Source: Girardinichthys multiradiatus (lineage: Eukaryota; Chordata; Actinopteri; Cyprinodontiformes; Goodeidae). Taken from it: 64,000 bases of DNA. Under the pieces are notes generated by a model, which saw nothing but the letters and a program-made list of their open reading frames with translations, did not search any database and was not told the origin of the DNA. Each line of letters begins with the position of its first letter. Position 1 is the first letter of the stretch. The stretch spans positions 49,902,880 through 49,966,879 of the forward strand of contig NC_061795.1 in NCBI RefSeq assembly GCF_021462225.1. The letters are read 5' to 3'. Position numbers and translations under genes: made by a program. Positions 46,485 to 59,735 of this stretch are shown piece by piece.

Positions 46485-46970
46485 GCCAGATTTATAGGTT
46501 GTACCACTCACAGCTGTCCCGTAGACAGATTGTCCCAACTGAGCTATGGATCTCTGCAGCTCCTCCAGAGTTAACATGAGCCTTTTGGCTGCTTCTCTGA
46601 TTAATGTTCTCCCTGCCCAGACTGTCAGTTTAGGTGGACCTCCATGTCTTAATAGGTCTGCAGTTGGTCCATCCTCTCTCCATGTTCAGATTATGGACTG
46701 AACAGAGCTCTGGGAGATGTTTAAAGCTTAGGATGTTGTGGTACAACATAACCCTTCTTTAAACATCTCCAGAACTTCCTCCCTGATCTGTTTGCTGTGT
46801 TCCTTGGCCTTCATGGTGCTGGTTGTTCTCAAATGTTCTCTATCAAACTTCTGGGGCCAGAAACAGAGCATCTACAGTTAGACTAGATTCAGTTACTCAC
46901 AGCTGGACGCTGGTTAATAATCAGGTGACTTTTAAAAGCGTTTGATTGCACTGGATTTAATTAAATTATG
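46485..46970 (-). mobile_element. Tc1-like 5' half
   Basis: Reverse-orientation match to the first half of the copy at 40258-41896. It reads in order from AAATCCAGTGCAATC (46945-46959 complement) through CAGAAGTTTGATAGAGAACA, CACCATGAAGGCCAAGGAAC and the DNA-binding domain to about 46490. It is truncated before the catalytic domain. Confidence 0.75.
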
Positions 46971-49384
46971 TAAGAGTAAAGGAAGTCAAGTACATATGCA
47001 CTCCACAATTTCCAGATCTCTCTTTTATTCAAATGTTAAAAAGTCATGTGTCATTTCTTTCCACTTCTATGAACTACTTTGTGTTGGTTCAGCACACAAA
47101 ATACATACAGTAAATTCTTTGAGTTACCATCTATTACAGGTTCAACAGAGAAACACATGAGACAAATCATTATGCATACTCACTCTCATGTTGACTTTCC
47201 TTGCAGAGACCTGCATTTGTTTTTCTGTGTGAGTTTACATGTTCTTCCCTTGGATGGGTGGGTCCTCTCCAGGTTCTGAAAACCTGCATATTAAGTTAGC
47301 TGGTTCCTATAGCTTGAGCCTAAGTGTGTGTGCATGGCTGTGCACCTCTGTTTTGACCCAGTAATGTTCAGCATGCTCACCCAGAATGTACCCCGTCTGT
47401 CCCATGTTAGCTGCTGCCCAGAGAATCTGAACAGCATGAAGCAGCTAAAGAAGGAATAGATGGATAAAATATATCTATAACACCTGACATTCAGGTCATT
47501 TTTCTCACCATCATTGTCACAATAAATGACCCAGTTGTTTGTTTAAGAACAGTTTTATTCGAAGAGCGAATGCAGACACTCACAGAGTGAGCAGTGTTGG
47601 CAGCTACTTCAGAATCTTTAGCTGGGATTGTTAAAAGATGTTGTAGAAGTCCATCATCTCTGACTCTGACCTTCTGTAAATCTGCTCAGTCCCTCACAGC
47701 CAGCCTGGCACATACTTCTCTCTGACCTTCTTCTGAACCGAGATTGCCTTTAAATGGGTTGTAAGTCCACTGCTACTGCAGAATATGATCTTGCAAACAA
47801 ACACTTAAACTCATAGAAACAATGGCATTACCTCTTAACCTAGATCTGCTGTAACTCAACAAGGTGCTTGAACTTGAAATTACCCGAACATGTAAATCTT
47901 TCACGCTGTAAATAAGATCTTACTTCTAATATTTATCTTCCATTGCTCTAAAAGGACGAGTCAGTAGGAAAACACTTTGAGAAAATCTTCTTCTCCCCAG
48001 TCAGCTTCTCCAGCTCCACCATAGGGACACAGAAACTCCCAAGCCAGCAGAGAGACACAGTCTCTTGTTCTGCCCTTGGGCCTCATGCCGAAGCAACAAG
48101 AAACATCTGGAAGGAACCCCATCAGATGTCACCCTATTCTAAGGGTGTGAAAATCTGCTTAAATGTGTGATTTTATTCTTTTAGGATTCTCAGCCATGTG
48201 GGACAATTGGAACAAAGACTGATCAGTTAGTCAACAGCTTTGTCTTCAGTTCTGCTTTTTCTTTGTCATTAAGTGGTACAACATCAATATCTCTGCAGAA
48301 GCTGAAAACATCCTTATTCTGATCCACCTAATCTTTTACCATTTTAACTTTAGTTAGGAACAAAACCAGTAGAACACTGTCTACTTTAGACACTCCAGCT
48401 AAGCATCACATCGTTTTTCAGCTGAAAGCCTTGACTTCTGCTGTGACAGAGCTCCTGCTGGCTGCCTCTGAACTTGTTCTTCAGAGTTACACATGGTCAT
48501 ATTTCTACTTTAATATGACCAGTGGTTAATAATGGTTTAAATTACAGCTAATAGTTAAGTAACTTATCTTGTAACTTATCTATTAAGATACACCAATCAG
48601 ACATGGCATTGAAGTTGACATTCACATGCACTGTACAGAAACACTCATGACCTTTTTCATGGCGTCCGATAGGTTACTTCACAACATGAATTCAATTGAG
48701 GCACATCTGTGGATGTATTTTAGCTCAACAATCAGTGGCGGTTCTTCTATGAAAGGTGCCCTAGGCAAGCCCCACCTTTTGCCTCCCCTACACCTGTTTT
48801 TTTAGTGTAGCTGAGATTAGCCACTTAACTAAAAAGAAAGAAGACGTCACAGAATAATTTGCATTTCACCCTGAATGACAGATAAACATCCCGATCTCCC
48901 TATTTTCAGCCTATTTTCATGCATAAAAACTGTCATGATAGCATTTCTGCCACGGTTTTCTTCCTCTCTGTCAGTTTTCCACGGACACACATCCACATGA
49001 AAGCATCAGAGCACTTCTGCAGCCTTGAAATAGAAGAGCAAAGTAAAGCATTAATGGAGCTATCAAGTTTCCCTGTCCTCGCTCAGACCGTGCAGACATC
49101 ACAAACAGCTTGTAACTACTCTGCCATGAATGGTTTAACCACTCTAAGGCAAAGCAGATGAATAAATAAGTCTTCAGAAGATAGAAGGTCCTGAACAGAG
49201 AAGTGGGGAGGGCAAATGGGGGCCTGGAAGAACATAAAGAAATGACTGATATCAATGAAAATGTTTTTGGCAGCTTGTTGTGTAATGCAGCATTTTTATC
49301 CTTTTTAAAACTCAAGAGTTTTGTCCTTGGTCTTTTGCCATATTTCTGTCAAGCAAATCTGTGCAGCCGGCCCTAAAGAGTGGT
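46971..49384. other. Intergenic stretch, no gene recognised
   Basis: Unique-looking sequence. Near 48733-48790 the words AGTGGCGGTTCT and GCCCTAGGCAAGCC hint at a hAT-like terminus, but no partner end is seen. Confidence 0.35.
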
Positions 49385-50062
49385 TCATTCAGGTTTGCAA
49401 AATTATTCAAACAACCTCAGTTTATTTTATTGGGATTTTATGTGAGAGATCAACTCAAAGAAGCAATATAAATCTGAAGTGGACAGAAAATGAGTCATGG
49501 TTTTCAGCATTTCTTACAAACAAAAATCTGCCATGCATTTGTTTCCAGCCACCTTTTACTTTAATACCCCTAAATAAAATCCAGTAAAACCAATTGCTTT
49601 CAGCATTTACCTAATAAGTACTCAAGAGCTCATCTGTGTGTAGCTGAATCTGAGTCTAACTGCAGCTCTTCTGTTTCTGGTCTCAGAGGTTTGTTCGAGA
49701 ACATTAGAGAACAAACAGAATCATGAAGACCAAGGACCACAGCAGAAAGGTCAGGGAGGAAGTTCTGGTTCAGTTTAAAGCAGGGTTAGGTTCTAGAACG
49801 AGATCCTGAGCTTTGAACATCACCCAGAGCTCTGTTCAATCTATCATCTGAACATGGAGGGAGGATGGACCAACTGCAGACCTAGGAAGACCTGTCCACC
49901 TAGACAGTCTGAGCAGGAAGAGCATTAATCAGAGAAGCAGCCAAGGGGTCTGGAGTAGCTGCAGAGATCCATAGCTCAGGTGGGAGAATCTGTCTATGGG
50001 ACAGCTGTTAGTGGTGCACTCCACCAGTCTAGGACTTTATGAAAGAGTGGGACACTTGATAG
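49385..50062 (+). mobile_element. Tc1-like 5' half
   Basis: Same family as 40258-41896: TTTTATGTGAGAGATCAACTC (49436), TCAGAGGTTTGTTCGAGAACA (49683), ATCATGAAGACCAAGGACCA (49720), then the DNA-binding domain to GGTGCACTCCACCAGTCTAGG (50013). It stops before the catalytic core. Interrupted by stops. Confidence 0.75.
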
Positions 50063-52394
50063 ATTGTTAAAATAATGTTTTTAATGTAAAAATTATTGTG
50101 ACCACTGTAGCAGAAATATAGGCAAAGGATGGAGAGGATCCCTTTTCACTTTAAATTGTTTTTTAGGTGGAAAACAAAAGATTAGAGTTTGAAAATAATT
50201 TTGTAAACAGAAATGGTCTTTTGTTTATTGTAACAAGGCAAGAAAATACTCAGATTTTCTCCATATGATTATATCAGAAAGGCAGATTTGGTGGTTTTCT
50301 GGCTTTCTAAGCAGCAAAATTACCCTTAGAGCTGTAATTGCTTGAAACATGGAAGTTAAACATGGAAAAAAGGCAGTGAGGTGAGTGTGTGCCACTCAGC
50401 TTTCATTGTTTCCCTCAGCCAGTAAGCCATTACACTTAACACTGAGCATTTCAGTGACCAGAACCAGTGGGTCTTCATGGTGGGCTACTGTTCTAATTTT
50501 ATATGACTTTATGACTTCCCCTCAACTGTCCTTCCATCATGGCCCTTTCATTATCCTGACCCACCATCATTAAACTAATTTACATCACACAACCTTCGGC
50601 TTTGAGGGTTTTTGTCTTTATGCTCTCTCCTCATGCATGGCGTGTCCCAATGGTTCTAAGTCTCATTGAAATTCTGCTTCTATTAGATGTAGATTACACG
50701 GGCTTTATGTGCTTATTCTAGGTCCCAGAAGTCAGACTCTGCTTAAAATAAAATAAAAATCCTTGGTTACCTGGAGCACAATCCCTGTGCCTTGCAGCTT
50801 ACACGTCAGTTGTGTACATGGTGTCGTGTAGCTAACTGGACAGACATTTGTCTCATATCTATTTGTACTGTTAACTACTTCTTTCATTTTCATTTATTCA
50901 TTAGCCTCATAGCTACGCCCAATGCTCACTCAGAGGTTAAATGTTTTTCTTTAGAAGTCGAAGGTCATATTACTAAAGACATCCCAAAGAACGAGAAAAG
51001 AACAGAACATTTTTGATGTGAATTTTTCCAATTTCAGAAACTGAATATAATTGAATGGTGAAATGTATGATGCGAGAACAACATAATCCTAGTGTAAATA
51101 TCCACGGTCTGAGTCAATGTGGGGATCCCTCCTATATTATCAATCTATTAAGAAGCACACTGTTCAATGCTGTGGCCTGGATTGTTACACAGTAAGTAAA
51201 TCTGTGTTTCCGTGGTGACATGACTATGTAGGACACGTGAGTCTGTCCAACCCACTGCATTTGGGTCCTCCACCATATGACGAGCAGTGCTGGAGAAATG
51301 TAGTCCCTCCATAGAGAAAAGAATGTCCTGATGTCAGATGGAGTAGCTGAGGTGGTGTGTGTTTGCCTATAACCTCTCTGGTTTCTCTGCTGCTGCCATT
51401 TGAACAACTCATCCATGGTGCCTGAATTTGTGCACACACCACAGGCAATGCTACATCTATCCAACTTAATCCCTAAATCCTGATTTTACTAAGAGCTATT
51501 TGCTATGAAAGGTACAAACAAATATGACTATTCGGTATGATTTATTGCAGCATTGCTCCTGAGAGGGATGTGGCTGATGAGTTTTAGAACTCAGTCCTCT
51601 GGCTACTGTAAAACAAAATATGATAGAAAGTAAATGGTCCATGCAACTCAGTCATTTGGTCTGGTCATTTATATACTGCATGTCTATCGATCATTTCCCA
51701 TCAGAAACATAACTTTATAACTGAGACAGAGGAAGCCTTGTCCTCTGGTTTTATCTGTGTTATCAACAGAAAAACAGGTAGAAATCAGGCACTTAACGAC
51801 TCATCATGCATCACATCCTGCATTTGGATATAAAATTAGGATAGTACATAGCTTCTCTCGAGTTCACAGCAGTTGGAATGTGTGCACGCAAGATTAATGG
51901 AATAATAGAAAACCACATTTTTAAGAAAACTGTCATTTGTTAATCTTTTCCTTTTAGCAAACTGTTGACTGCATGGAGGTAAAATTGCATAACCACATGG
52001 AAAATGGTATCAGGTCACACTCTGGAAACAGTGTCTGTGCTGGTGCTGAGTCCATCCAACTGTTTTCATCAAAATGAAAATGAGACAGCTCATTCATCTC
52101 TCTGTCAAAGTGGTACACACACATCTTGGGAACAGGGACTGTGAACATATTAAGTGTTCAATATCCATTCAAATGACTGTGTGACTACTATGTTCAGTGT
52201 GTGCTTTAATAAATGAATCATGGCTGAGGTTGTGAACATCACTTTTCTGATGGAAATAAGAAAATAGCATTAAAGGCTTTGATACTAAGCTTCTTAGTTA
52301 AATAAATGGTTAAAGTTCTTACCATTTAAATACTGATGTTTTATATGCAGTATAGTCAGAATGATTTGGTCCTAATTAGAAATATACAGAGTGG
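50063..52394. other. Intergenic stretch, no gene recognised
   Basis: Short frames only; none with a recognisable domain. Confidence 0.4.
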
Positions 52395-52880
52395 CATGGA
52401 GGACATCAACCTGTTTCTGCTGAGATCTTCAGGAAGTCCAGGTTGCCTTGATAGTGGCCTTCAGCTCATCAGCATAGTTGGTTCTGGCGTGTCTCGTCTT
52501 CCTCTTGACAACTGTCCATAGATTGCTTGTGGGGTTCAGGTCAGACCAGTTTGATGGTGTTACCATGGTGATCAAAGCAGGTATTGGTACCTTTGGCAGT
52601 GTGGTCTGGTACCAGGTCCTGGTGGAAAAGGAAATCAGCATCTCTATAAAGCTTCTCAGCAGAAGGAAGCATGAAGATCTCTAAAATGTCCTGGTTGATG
52701 ATTCCTCTAACTTTGGACCTGATTCAGCCCAGTAGACCAGAACCAGCAGATGAGATTGCTCCTCAAATCATCACTGACTGTGGAAACGTCACGTCACACT
52801 GAACCTCCAGCAGTGTGGATTCTGGGCCTTTCCACTCTTTCTCCACACTCTGGGATCTTGATTTTTGACCTCTTTAAATG
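52395..52880 (-). mobile_element. Tc1-like relic, related to the intact 17936 element
   Basis: On the minus strand it reads, in decayed form, the core from about FPHSVMICG-like sequence through EKLYRDADFLFHQDL and the NLWTVVKRKTRHARTNY stretch to DELKATIKATW. This parallels the ENLWDIVKRTLRDSRPNTLDELKAAIEASW segment of the intact transposase in sections. Catalytic positions are lost. Confidence 0.65.
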
Positions 52881-53864
52881 GTTCCTTCTAATCATAAACT
52901 AGAATGCAACTTTGCTACCGTTGCTTTCTGTTGGATCATTACCACTGTTTCCATTATTATAATCTTCATAACCTAAAGTAGTTATGGTGGAAGAAAAACA
53001 TTTTGGGAATGCTTCTCAGTATCCCATCGAAGTGTCACGCTGAGCCGAGGATGACTTTAACAGCTGATGTCGATAAAAGATTGTTGCAGCTCTAACTAAT
53101 TTAGACCAATTGATCAGTTTCAGACCGTAGGAAATACTTAGTACCGCAAGACAATTTAAAAATCCATCATTGTCCAACCCAGCTATGCATAACTGGATAA
53201 GATGTACTCTGCAATGTGTGGGCGTGATTTGGGGGGTGACTGTGTGTGGGTAGGGAGAGAAGAGCTTCCCCATGATGTCTGCGTGGCTGGAGCGAGTTAA
53301 TAACTTAATTTAGTTTTTCATGGAAGCAAAACAAAACCATAAAGACAGAGAAGCTGAGATCAACACAAAAAACAAACAAATCAGAGAAGGAATGAGCGGA
53401 AAATGTAATACAAGAAGGAATCCTTCAGGTTTGATCAGACTAAAGAAGTTGATGGGAGCCATGGTTTGTAAAATGTCCTTGTGCTGCAGGTGGTGGGCAG
53501 TTCTGCAGCTACAAATGTTATTATCTCAATATGGGAGTTAAATAAGTTGTGTTAAATTCATTTTCAGGCTTTAGGGGTTAATTTAGTGGATCCTATGTTG
53601 GTGTTGAATGTGCATCCATGATTGTTAATCAGACATCAGACCGCTGACAGTAAAGGTTTATTCCAATCATGTACCTGCCATAAATCTCATAAACCTAAAT
53701 GTGTGCTTTGTGGTGTCATAAAAAGAAACTGCTTTCACAGGTGATATATACTTTGCATCTACTGCACACAATTGATTTCTGCACAAAGACTCCTTAGGAT
53801 ACTTTACATGACAAATAGATCCATTCAAATTCAATTACATACATTTCAATTCATCCTAGTTATG
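52881..53864. other. Intergenic stretch, nothing recognised
   Basis: No gene or clear repeat. Confidence 0.4.
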
Positions 53865-54000
53865 ATACAGGGCAGTCAAAGTCCACAAGGGGGTTCCACA
53901 AGGTTCAGCTCTAGGCCCCAGACTGTTTTCTCCATAAATAACGAAGGACACCGCATTATGCTCTCTTCACTTCTATGCTGAGAAAACAATTGTAAATGAG
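53865..54000 (+). mobile_element. LINE reverse transcriptase relic
   Basis: Translation of 53874-53998 gives VHKGVPQGSALGPRLFS (motif B) followed, after a stop, by a sequence ending FYAEKTIV where a YADDT motif C would stand. Both catalytic aspartates are lost. This is an isolated fragment. Confidence 0.7.
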
Positions 54001-55660
54001 GAATGGTTACACATGTAGGATGTTTAATTGATGAATCTTTATTATTTTATTTTTTACATATAGAAACAGGATAGGCTGACTTTTATCGATATAAAACAAG
54101 GAAATTATGGAAATGAATGCTAACTAACTGTTTACATTTAACAAGTCCATGGGAAGCTATTTAATCTTTTGGTTGTTTTGGCATCTGGAGGCCACAAAAT
54201 CCTTCTAATAATAGGTTTTATCCTGAATAAATAGATATTTTGATAATGTTTTTGTTCTAAAATAAGTTCACAAATACTTCAGGTGAGAAACATGGAACTG
54301 AAGTAAACATTTGACTGAAGGCCTCCAGTTCAACAGTTCATTAGGGAAAGCAGCTGCTGAAACAAATCCAACCGCTTTCTAATGTTGTTCAGCTAAAGTG
54401 TAACTTCAGGAAAACTCTGTAAAAGTTAGCATACACCCTCAGACACTTGGCAGAATGTAATGATTAATTATGTAATGATCATGATGTAATGATAAATTAT
54501 TGATCAATTAATCAGATGTAAATATATATATTTTTATTTTTTATTTAAACCACTAATTTTCAAATCATATTTTTTTTCATGAACTCTATATTTTTCCTTT
54601 GTTTATTTAATACAAGTGGATTTCTTGATGTTTATTTTTCCTACCCCTTTTATTTCTTTGAAATTTATTGCCTCTCAAATGTATTTAAAACACTTTTTTT
54701 CCTAAAACATATGTTATTTTTCAAATTATTTTACTGTCCTTCTTAAGCACTGATATATTTTCCACCCTATTATACCCCTGTTGTATTTTTTTACCCAACC
54801 GTTTTCTCTGAGCCCATTTATTTGCATCTTTCTTATTTACATGACTTGGTTACTGTATTGTAAATACAAATGGGGCGGGACTCAGACAGAAGGGTCGGTC
54901 TTTGGACCAGTGTCACCGCCTTAGCTTCTCTCCTATTGGCTGAGGAGCAATTTAATAAATCTCTTCTTTTCATTATTTTGTTGCATTTAACGGTGCAGCA
55001 ATTTATATTTCTAGCTGCTTTTTTTCCCAGTAATTATTTTATTGAGTCATTTATTTATTTATTTCTGTATTTATTCTTAATTATGGCATGATCGGTCCTT
55101 CATACAGGACAAGAGCAACACAGATTTATTTCATTGTACATTTTAATATACATGAAATTACAGTAAATTAAAAGCTCCTTATTAACTTATTGTTTATCCC
55201 AAAAACAACCAGAGGTATTTAACATTTTTGAGGTATTTTTATTCCAGAAATACTAAATAATTTAAAAGCACCTTCATTTCTTCCTGTGTTGATTTAAGGA
55301 AACGTGTGTCTACAAAACATGAACGAGAAGGTGGAATGTTTGTTGAACGTCTGCTGAGTGAGATAAACATGCTAGACTGTCCAGTAAACCAGTCAGCCTA
55401 GCATAAGTTACTTTCTGAGATGCAGTGTATGGTAGCTGTCTGCATAATGATTGAAGCTGCTGTATCTGCTACATATATTCTCTCTGATCAGAGTAGTAGA
55501 GGCAATCATGGGAGAACAGAGCAGGCCTGCTTTCTCAATCCACCCATCATGCATAATGCAAAGAAACATTCAGCAACCTCATACATATTCTTTTCCAGGT
55601 TACACACACAAATACAAGTTCGAAGTGTTTTTTCCAAACAAAAGAAAACCAAAAAAAAAA
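54001..55660. other. Intergenic stretch, AT-rich, no gene recognised
   Basis: Very AT-rich around 54480-54850. Nothing identifiable. Confidence 0.4.
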
Positions 55661-55702
55661 TAAATATATATATATATATATATATAAATATATGTATATA
55701 CA
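55661..55702. repeat. TA microsatellite left of a Tc1 element
   Basis: Imperfect TA run that served as, or grew at, the insertion site of the element at 55703. Confidence 0.85.
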
Positions 55703-56884
55703 CACTCACCGGCCACTTTCCCAGGTACACCTGTTCAATTGCTCGTTAACGTAAATTTCTAATCAGCCAATCACATGAAGCAACTCAATACATTTAGGCA
55801 TGTAGACATGGTCAAGACGATCTGCTGCAGTTCAGAGCATCAGAACGGGGAAGAAAGGTGATTTAAGTGACTTTGAACGTAGCATAGTTGTTGGTGCCAG
55901 ACGGGCTGGTCTGAGTATGTCAGAAACTGCTGATCTACTGGGACTTTCATGCACTACCATCTTTAGGGTTTACAGAGAATGGTCTGAAAAAGACAAATAT
56001 CCAGTGAGCAGCAGTTCTGTGGGCCCAAATGCCTTGTTGATGTCAGAGGTCAGAGGTGAATGGCCAGACTGGTTCGAGCTAATAGAAAGGCAACAGTAAC
56101 TCAAATAACCGCTCGTTATAACCAAGGCATGGAGAAGAGCATCTCTGAACGCACAACACGTTGAACCTTGAGGCGGATGGGCTACAGCAGCAGAAGACCA
56201 CACCGGGTGCTACTCTTGTCAGCTAAGAACAGGAAACTGAAGCTACAATTCGCACAGGCTCACCAAAATTGGACAATAGAAGATTGGAAAAACGTTGCCT
56301 GGTCTGATGAGTCTCGATTTCTGCTGCGACATTCGGAGGGTAGGGTCATAATTTGGCGCCTTTAATCAATGGTTCAGGCTGGTGGTGGTGGTGGTGTAAT
56401 GGTGTGGGGGATGTTTTCTTGGCACACTTTAGGCCCCTTAGTGCCAATTGGGCATTGTTTAAATGCCACAGCCTACCTGAGCATTGTTTCTGACCATGTC
56501 CATCCCTTTATGACCACCATGTACCCATCCTCTGATGGTTACTTCCAGCAGGATAACGCACCATGTCATAAAGCACGAATCATCTCAGACTGGTTTCTTG
56601 AACATGACAATGAGTTCACTGGACTCAAATGGCCTCCAGTCACCAGATCTCAATCCAATAGAGCACCTTTGGGATGTGGTGGAACGGGAGATTCACATCA
56701 TGGATGTTCAGCCGACAAATCTGCAGCATCTGTGTGACGCTATCATGTCAATATGGACCAAACTCTCTGAGGAATGTTTCCAGTACCTTGTTGAATCTAT
56801 GCCACCAAGGATTAAGGCAGTTCTGAAGGCAAAAGGGGGTCCAACCCGGTACCAGCAAGCTGTACCTAATAAAGTGGCCGGTGA

Positions 56885-56887
<3 letters not shown>
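55703..56887 (+). pseudogene. DD36E-type Tc1-like transposon, frameshifted
   Basis: Termini CACTCACCGGCCACTTTCCC (55703) and the complement GGCCGGTGAGTG (ending 56887) lie in TA repeats on both sides. The transposase is broken into 55917-56099, 56168-56365, 56369-56737 and 56535 onward. It retains a DNA-binding domain (SETADLLGLSCTTIFRVYREW), VAWSDESRF (first acid), YFQQDNAPCHKA (second) and SPDLNPIEHLWD (third, in another frame). A small deletion between WPP and SPDL causes the last shift. Allowing for it, the spacing matches the DD36E element at 17818. Another deletion lies near 56360. Confidence 0.88.

Positions 56888-56936
<49 letters not shown>
56888..56936. repeat. TA microsatellite right of a Tc1 element
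   Basis: Forty-nine bases of uninterrupted TA directly after the transposon end. Confidence 0.95.
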
Positions 56937-56938
<2 letters not shown>

Positions 56939-57469
56939 CCACCTCATTAGGCTCAGGGAGAGAACGCCAAGGGTGCAAACCTGTAATCAAAGTAAAGGGT
57001 GGCTTATGAAGAATTATGAAGATTCTAAAAAAAAAAAAATCTTATTTCAACCTGAAAAGACTCACAATAAGAAACAAGATGGCGATTAGAGAAGTTTATT
57101 GAAAAAAAGTTAATATCTTTGGCACTCGGACCTCAGAGGAAGACATGAATGCTGAGAATGACATGAGCTTGAATGAATGTCTTAGGCTTAGAATTAGATA
57201 AATCTTCCCCCCTTGAGATTCGATACTGGTGGTGGAGTGAAGGCCTAAGAAGGTGAGGGAGCCGGGAGGAGTATGGAAGGGAGATGGTGGAGGTGGGGCG
57301 GAGGAGGGTCGAAGCTAAGCTGAAGAGCGGGTAATCCATGACTGTAGGTCCTTAAAAGCGAAGCCTCGGAGGATGATTGTTTGAAGACACATGCAGATCT
57401 GATGCTGATTGGATGGAGGAGAGATGCACGGTGGAGTCATAGGACGGTGTTGAAGCACCTGAAAGACAT
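56937..57469. other. Intergenic stretch, nothing recognised
   Basis: Purine-rich around 57230-57310. No gene or clear repeat. Confidence 0.4.
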
Positions 57470-58690
57470 CACAGGCCCCCTGCTGGAACCCTGCAATTTG
57501 CTTACCGAGCAAACAGGTCGGCAGATGATGCTGTTAACTTAGGTCTACACTTCATCCTGCAACACCTCGACCACCCAGGGACGTACGCCAGGATCCTGTT
57601 AGTAGACTTCAGCTCGGCCTTCAACACCATCATACCAGACATCCTCCACCAGAAGCTCACCCAGCTCAACGTCCCAGCCTCCACCTGTCAGTGGATCAAC
57701 AGCTTCCTGACGGACCGACAGCAGCAGGTGAGACTGGGGAGCATCTTCTCCTGATCCAGATCAATAAGTACTGGTGCCCCCCAGGGGTGTGTTCTATCAC
57801 CACTCCTCTTCTCCCTGTACACAAATGACTGCACCTCATCGGACTCGTCCGTGAAACTCCTTAAGTTTGCAGATGACACCACTGTCATTGGACTGATCCA
57901 GGACGGTGATGAGTCTGCATACAGACAGCAGGTGGATCGGCTGGTACACTGGTGCAGTCAGAACTACCTTGAACTCAACCCACTCAAGACTGTGGAAATG
58001 GTGGTGGACTTTCGGAGAACACCACCCCCATACACCCCCCTCACCATCCTCAACAACACTGTATCGGCCGTGGACCACTTCAGGTTCCTAGGAACCACCA
58101 TCTCTGAGGACCTGAGATGGTCTTCACACATAGACACTGTTCGAAAGAAGGCCCAGCAGAGACTGTACTTCCTGAGGCAACTCAAGAAGTTCAACCTTCC
58201 ACAGATTCAGTCTGTCCTGTCTTCATCCATCTCAGTGTGGTTTGGCTCATCCACAAAATAGGACCGGTCCAGACTGCAACAAATAATCAGGGCTGACCTT
58301 CCCTCCATCCAGGACCTATACAGGTCTAGGGTCAAGAAAAGAGCTGCCAAAATCTCTGCAGACCCCACACACCCTGCACATAAACTGTTTAGAGTTTTAC
58401 CTTCAGGTGGCGCTACAGAGCACTGTTCACTAAAACCAGCCGCCACAGAGACAGTTTCTTCCTCCAGGCTGTTTCTCTGTTGAACATTCAATAGAGTACA
58501 AAACAACAGCATACAGATGTTGCAAATGTACCTTTTTTATTAGATATGTGTATATTGTAAATTGTAAATTGTAAATTTGTATATTCTGTAATGCAAAAAC
58601 AGAACAAAAGAGCAAAGTGTACCGGAGTCAAATTCCTTGTTTGTATGAACGAACTTGGCAATAAAGCTGATTCTGATTCTGATTCTTCAG
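57470..58690 (+). pseudogene. LINE reverse transcriptase, 5'-truncated (L2/Rex-like)
   Basis: Begins inside the RT (LQFAYRANRSADDAV) and keeps motif A (LLVDFSSAFNTI, about 57597-57632), motif B (STGAPQGCVLSPLL, about 57768) and motif C (FADDTTVIG, about 57866). It continues through VEMVVDFRR, FRFLGTTISEDLRW and AQQRLYFLRQLKKF. An in-frame stop lies near 57753 and another at 58259, and a short in-frame deletion lies near 58207. The 3' UTR (58435-58680) ends AATAAAGCTGATTCTGATTC with three tail repeats. The copy is inactive but relatively young. Confidence 0.88.
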
Positions 58691-58739
58691 TGATTTCTAC
58701 CTCATAAGGGTTCCATCAGGCTGCAGAACACCTTGCCGT

Positions 58740-59735
58740 ATGTGAGAATTTGAAACGGCCATGAACATTACCAAACATCAGGTACAGATGTAAATTTGAC
58801 GGCTATTTTTCATCTGCTGTCCAACACACTTTTATGTTTCCAGCATAGAGGAGAGACACAGCCTCACCAGTGACAATGTCTTCATGCAGCTTAAGTATCA
58901 AAACAAGATTTTCAATAAAACATTCACCAAATGTCCAGGACATGCGGAAGTCCGAAGACATGACTAAAAAGTTGAAAATCGACCTTCTGCCTATAGTGTC
59001 CTGCTGCCAAGTGCACTGATGAACACCCTTAGGCTTGTTCATTCTGGACATCTGTGACTGGCACAGAAGTCCAACAAGGAAACACCACTCGGGTTTAGAT
59101 TGGGGAGACCGTTCCTCCCAATCACACCCCTCCAGGTGTCACTGTCATTTTCCACATGGGCGTTAAAGTCTCCCAGCGTAATGACGAAGCCCTGAGAGGT
59201 GCACTGTCAACAACAGGGATACCAACAAGGTTGGGTACTCCGCTGCTCTGCTATTAGGCTGAAACAACAGTCAGAGACCTCTCTCCGACCCGAAGGCGCA
59301 GGGTACGACCCTCTCATCCACTGGGCTAAACCCCAAAATGATATGGGGGACGACAAGCAAACCCAGCTCTCCATCTTTCTCCACGGGCACTCCAGAGTAG
59401 AAGAGAGTCTAACCTCTCTCAAGGAGCTGGGTTCCAGAACACACGCTGTGTGTGGAGATGACCCCAACTAGCCAATATCTCTCAACCTTCTGCACAAGCT
59501 CAGGCTCCTCCCCCCTTCTCCAACGTGACATTCCCCGTCCCTAGAGCCAGTTTAAGCTTTTAGAGATCGGGTTGTTGAGGTCTCCGCCTTCAACTGCCAC
59601 CGGTTCCCGTGAGGATTAACCAGGCCACCAGGCACTCACTGGCGAGTCCCGACCCCTGGCCTGGCTCCAGGGTGTGAGCCCAGATTCGCTGCACTGGGAG
59701 ACGTCACATGCTTTGTTCTTATTGGTCTCATGAAA
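58740..59735 (-). mobile_element. Inverted 5' half of an RTE/Rex3-like LINE
   Basis: Read from 59735 leftward it matches the leader and endonuclease of the element at 29073: ACGTCTCCCAGTGCAGCGAA and CCTGGAGCCAGGCCAGGGGT near the junction, then the EN domain with HQCTWQQDTIG (about 58998-59030). Frames are broken. It meets the plus-strand 3' end head-on at about 59736. Confidence 0.75.
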
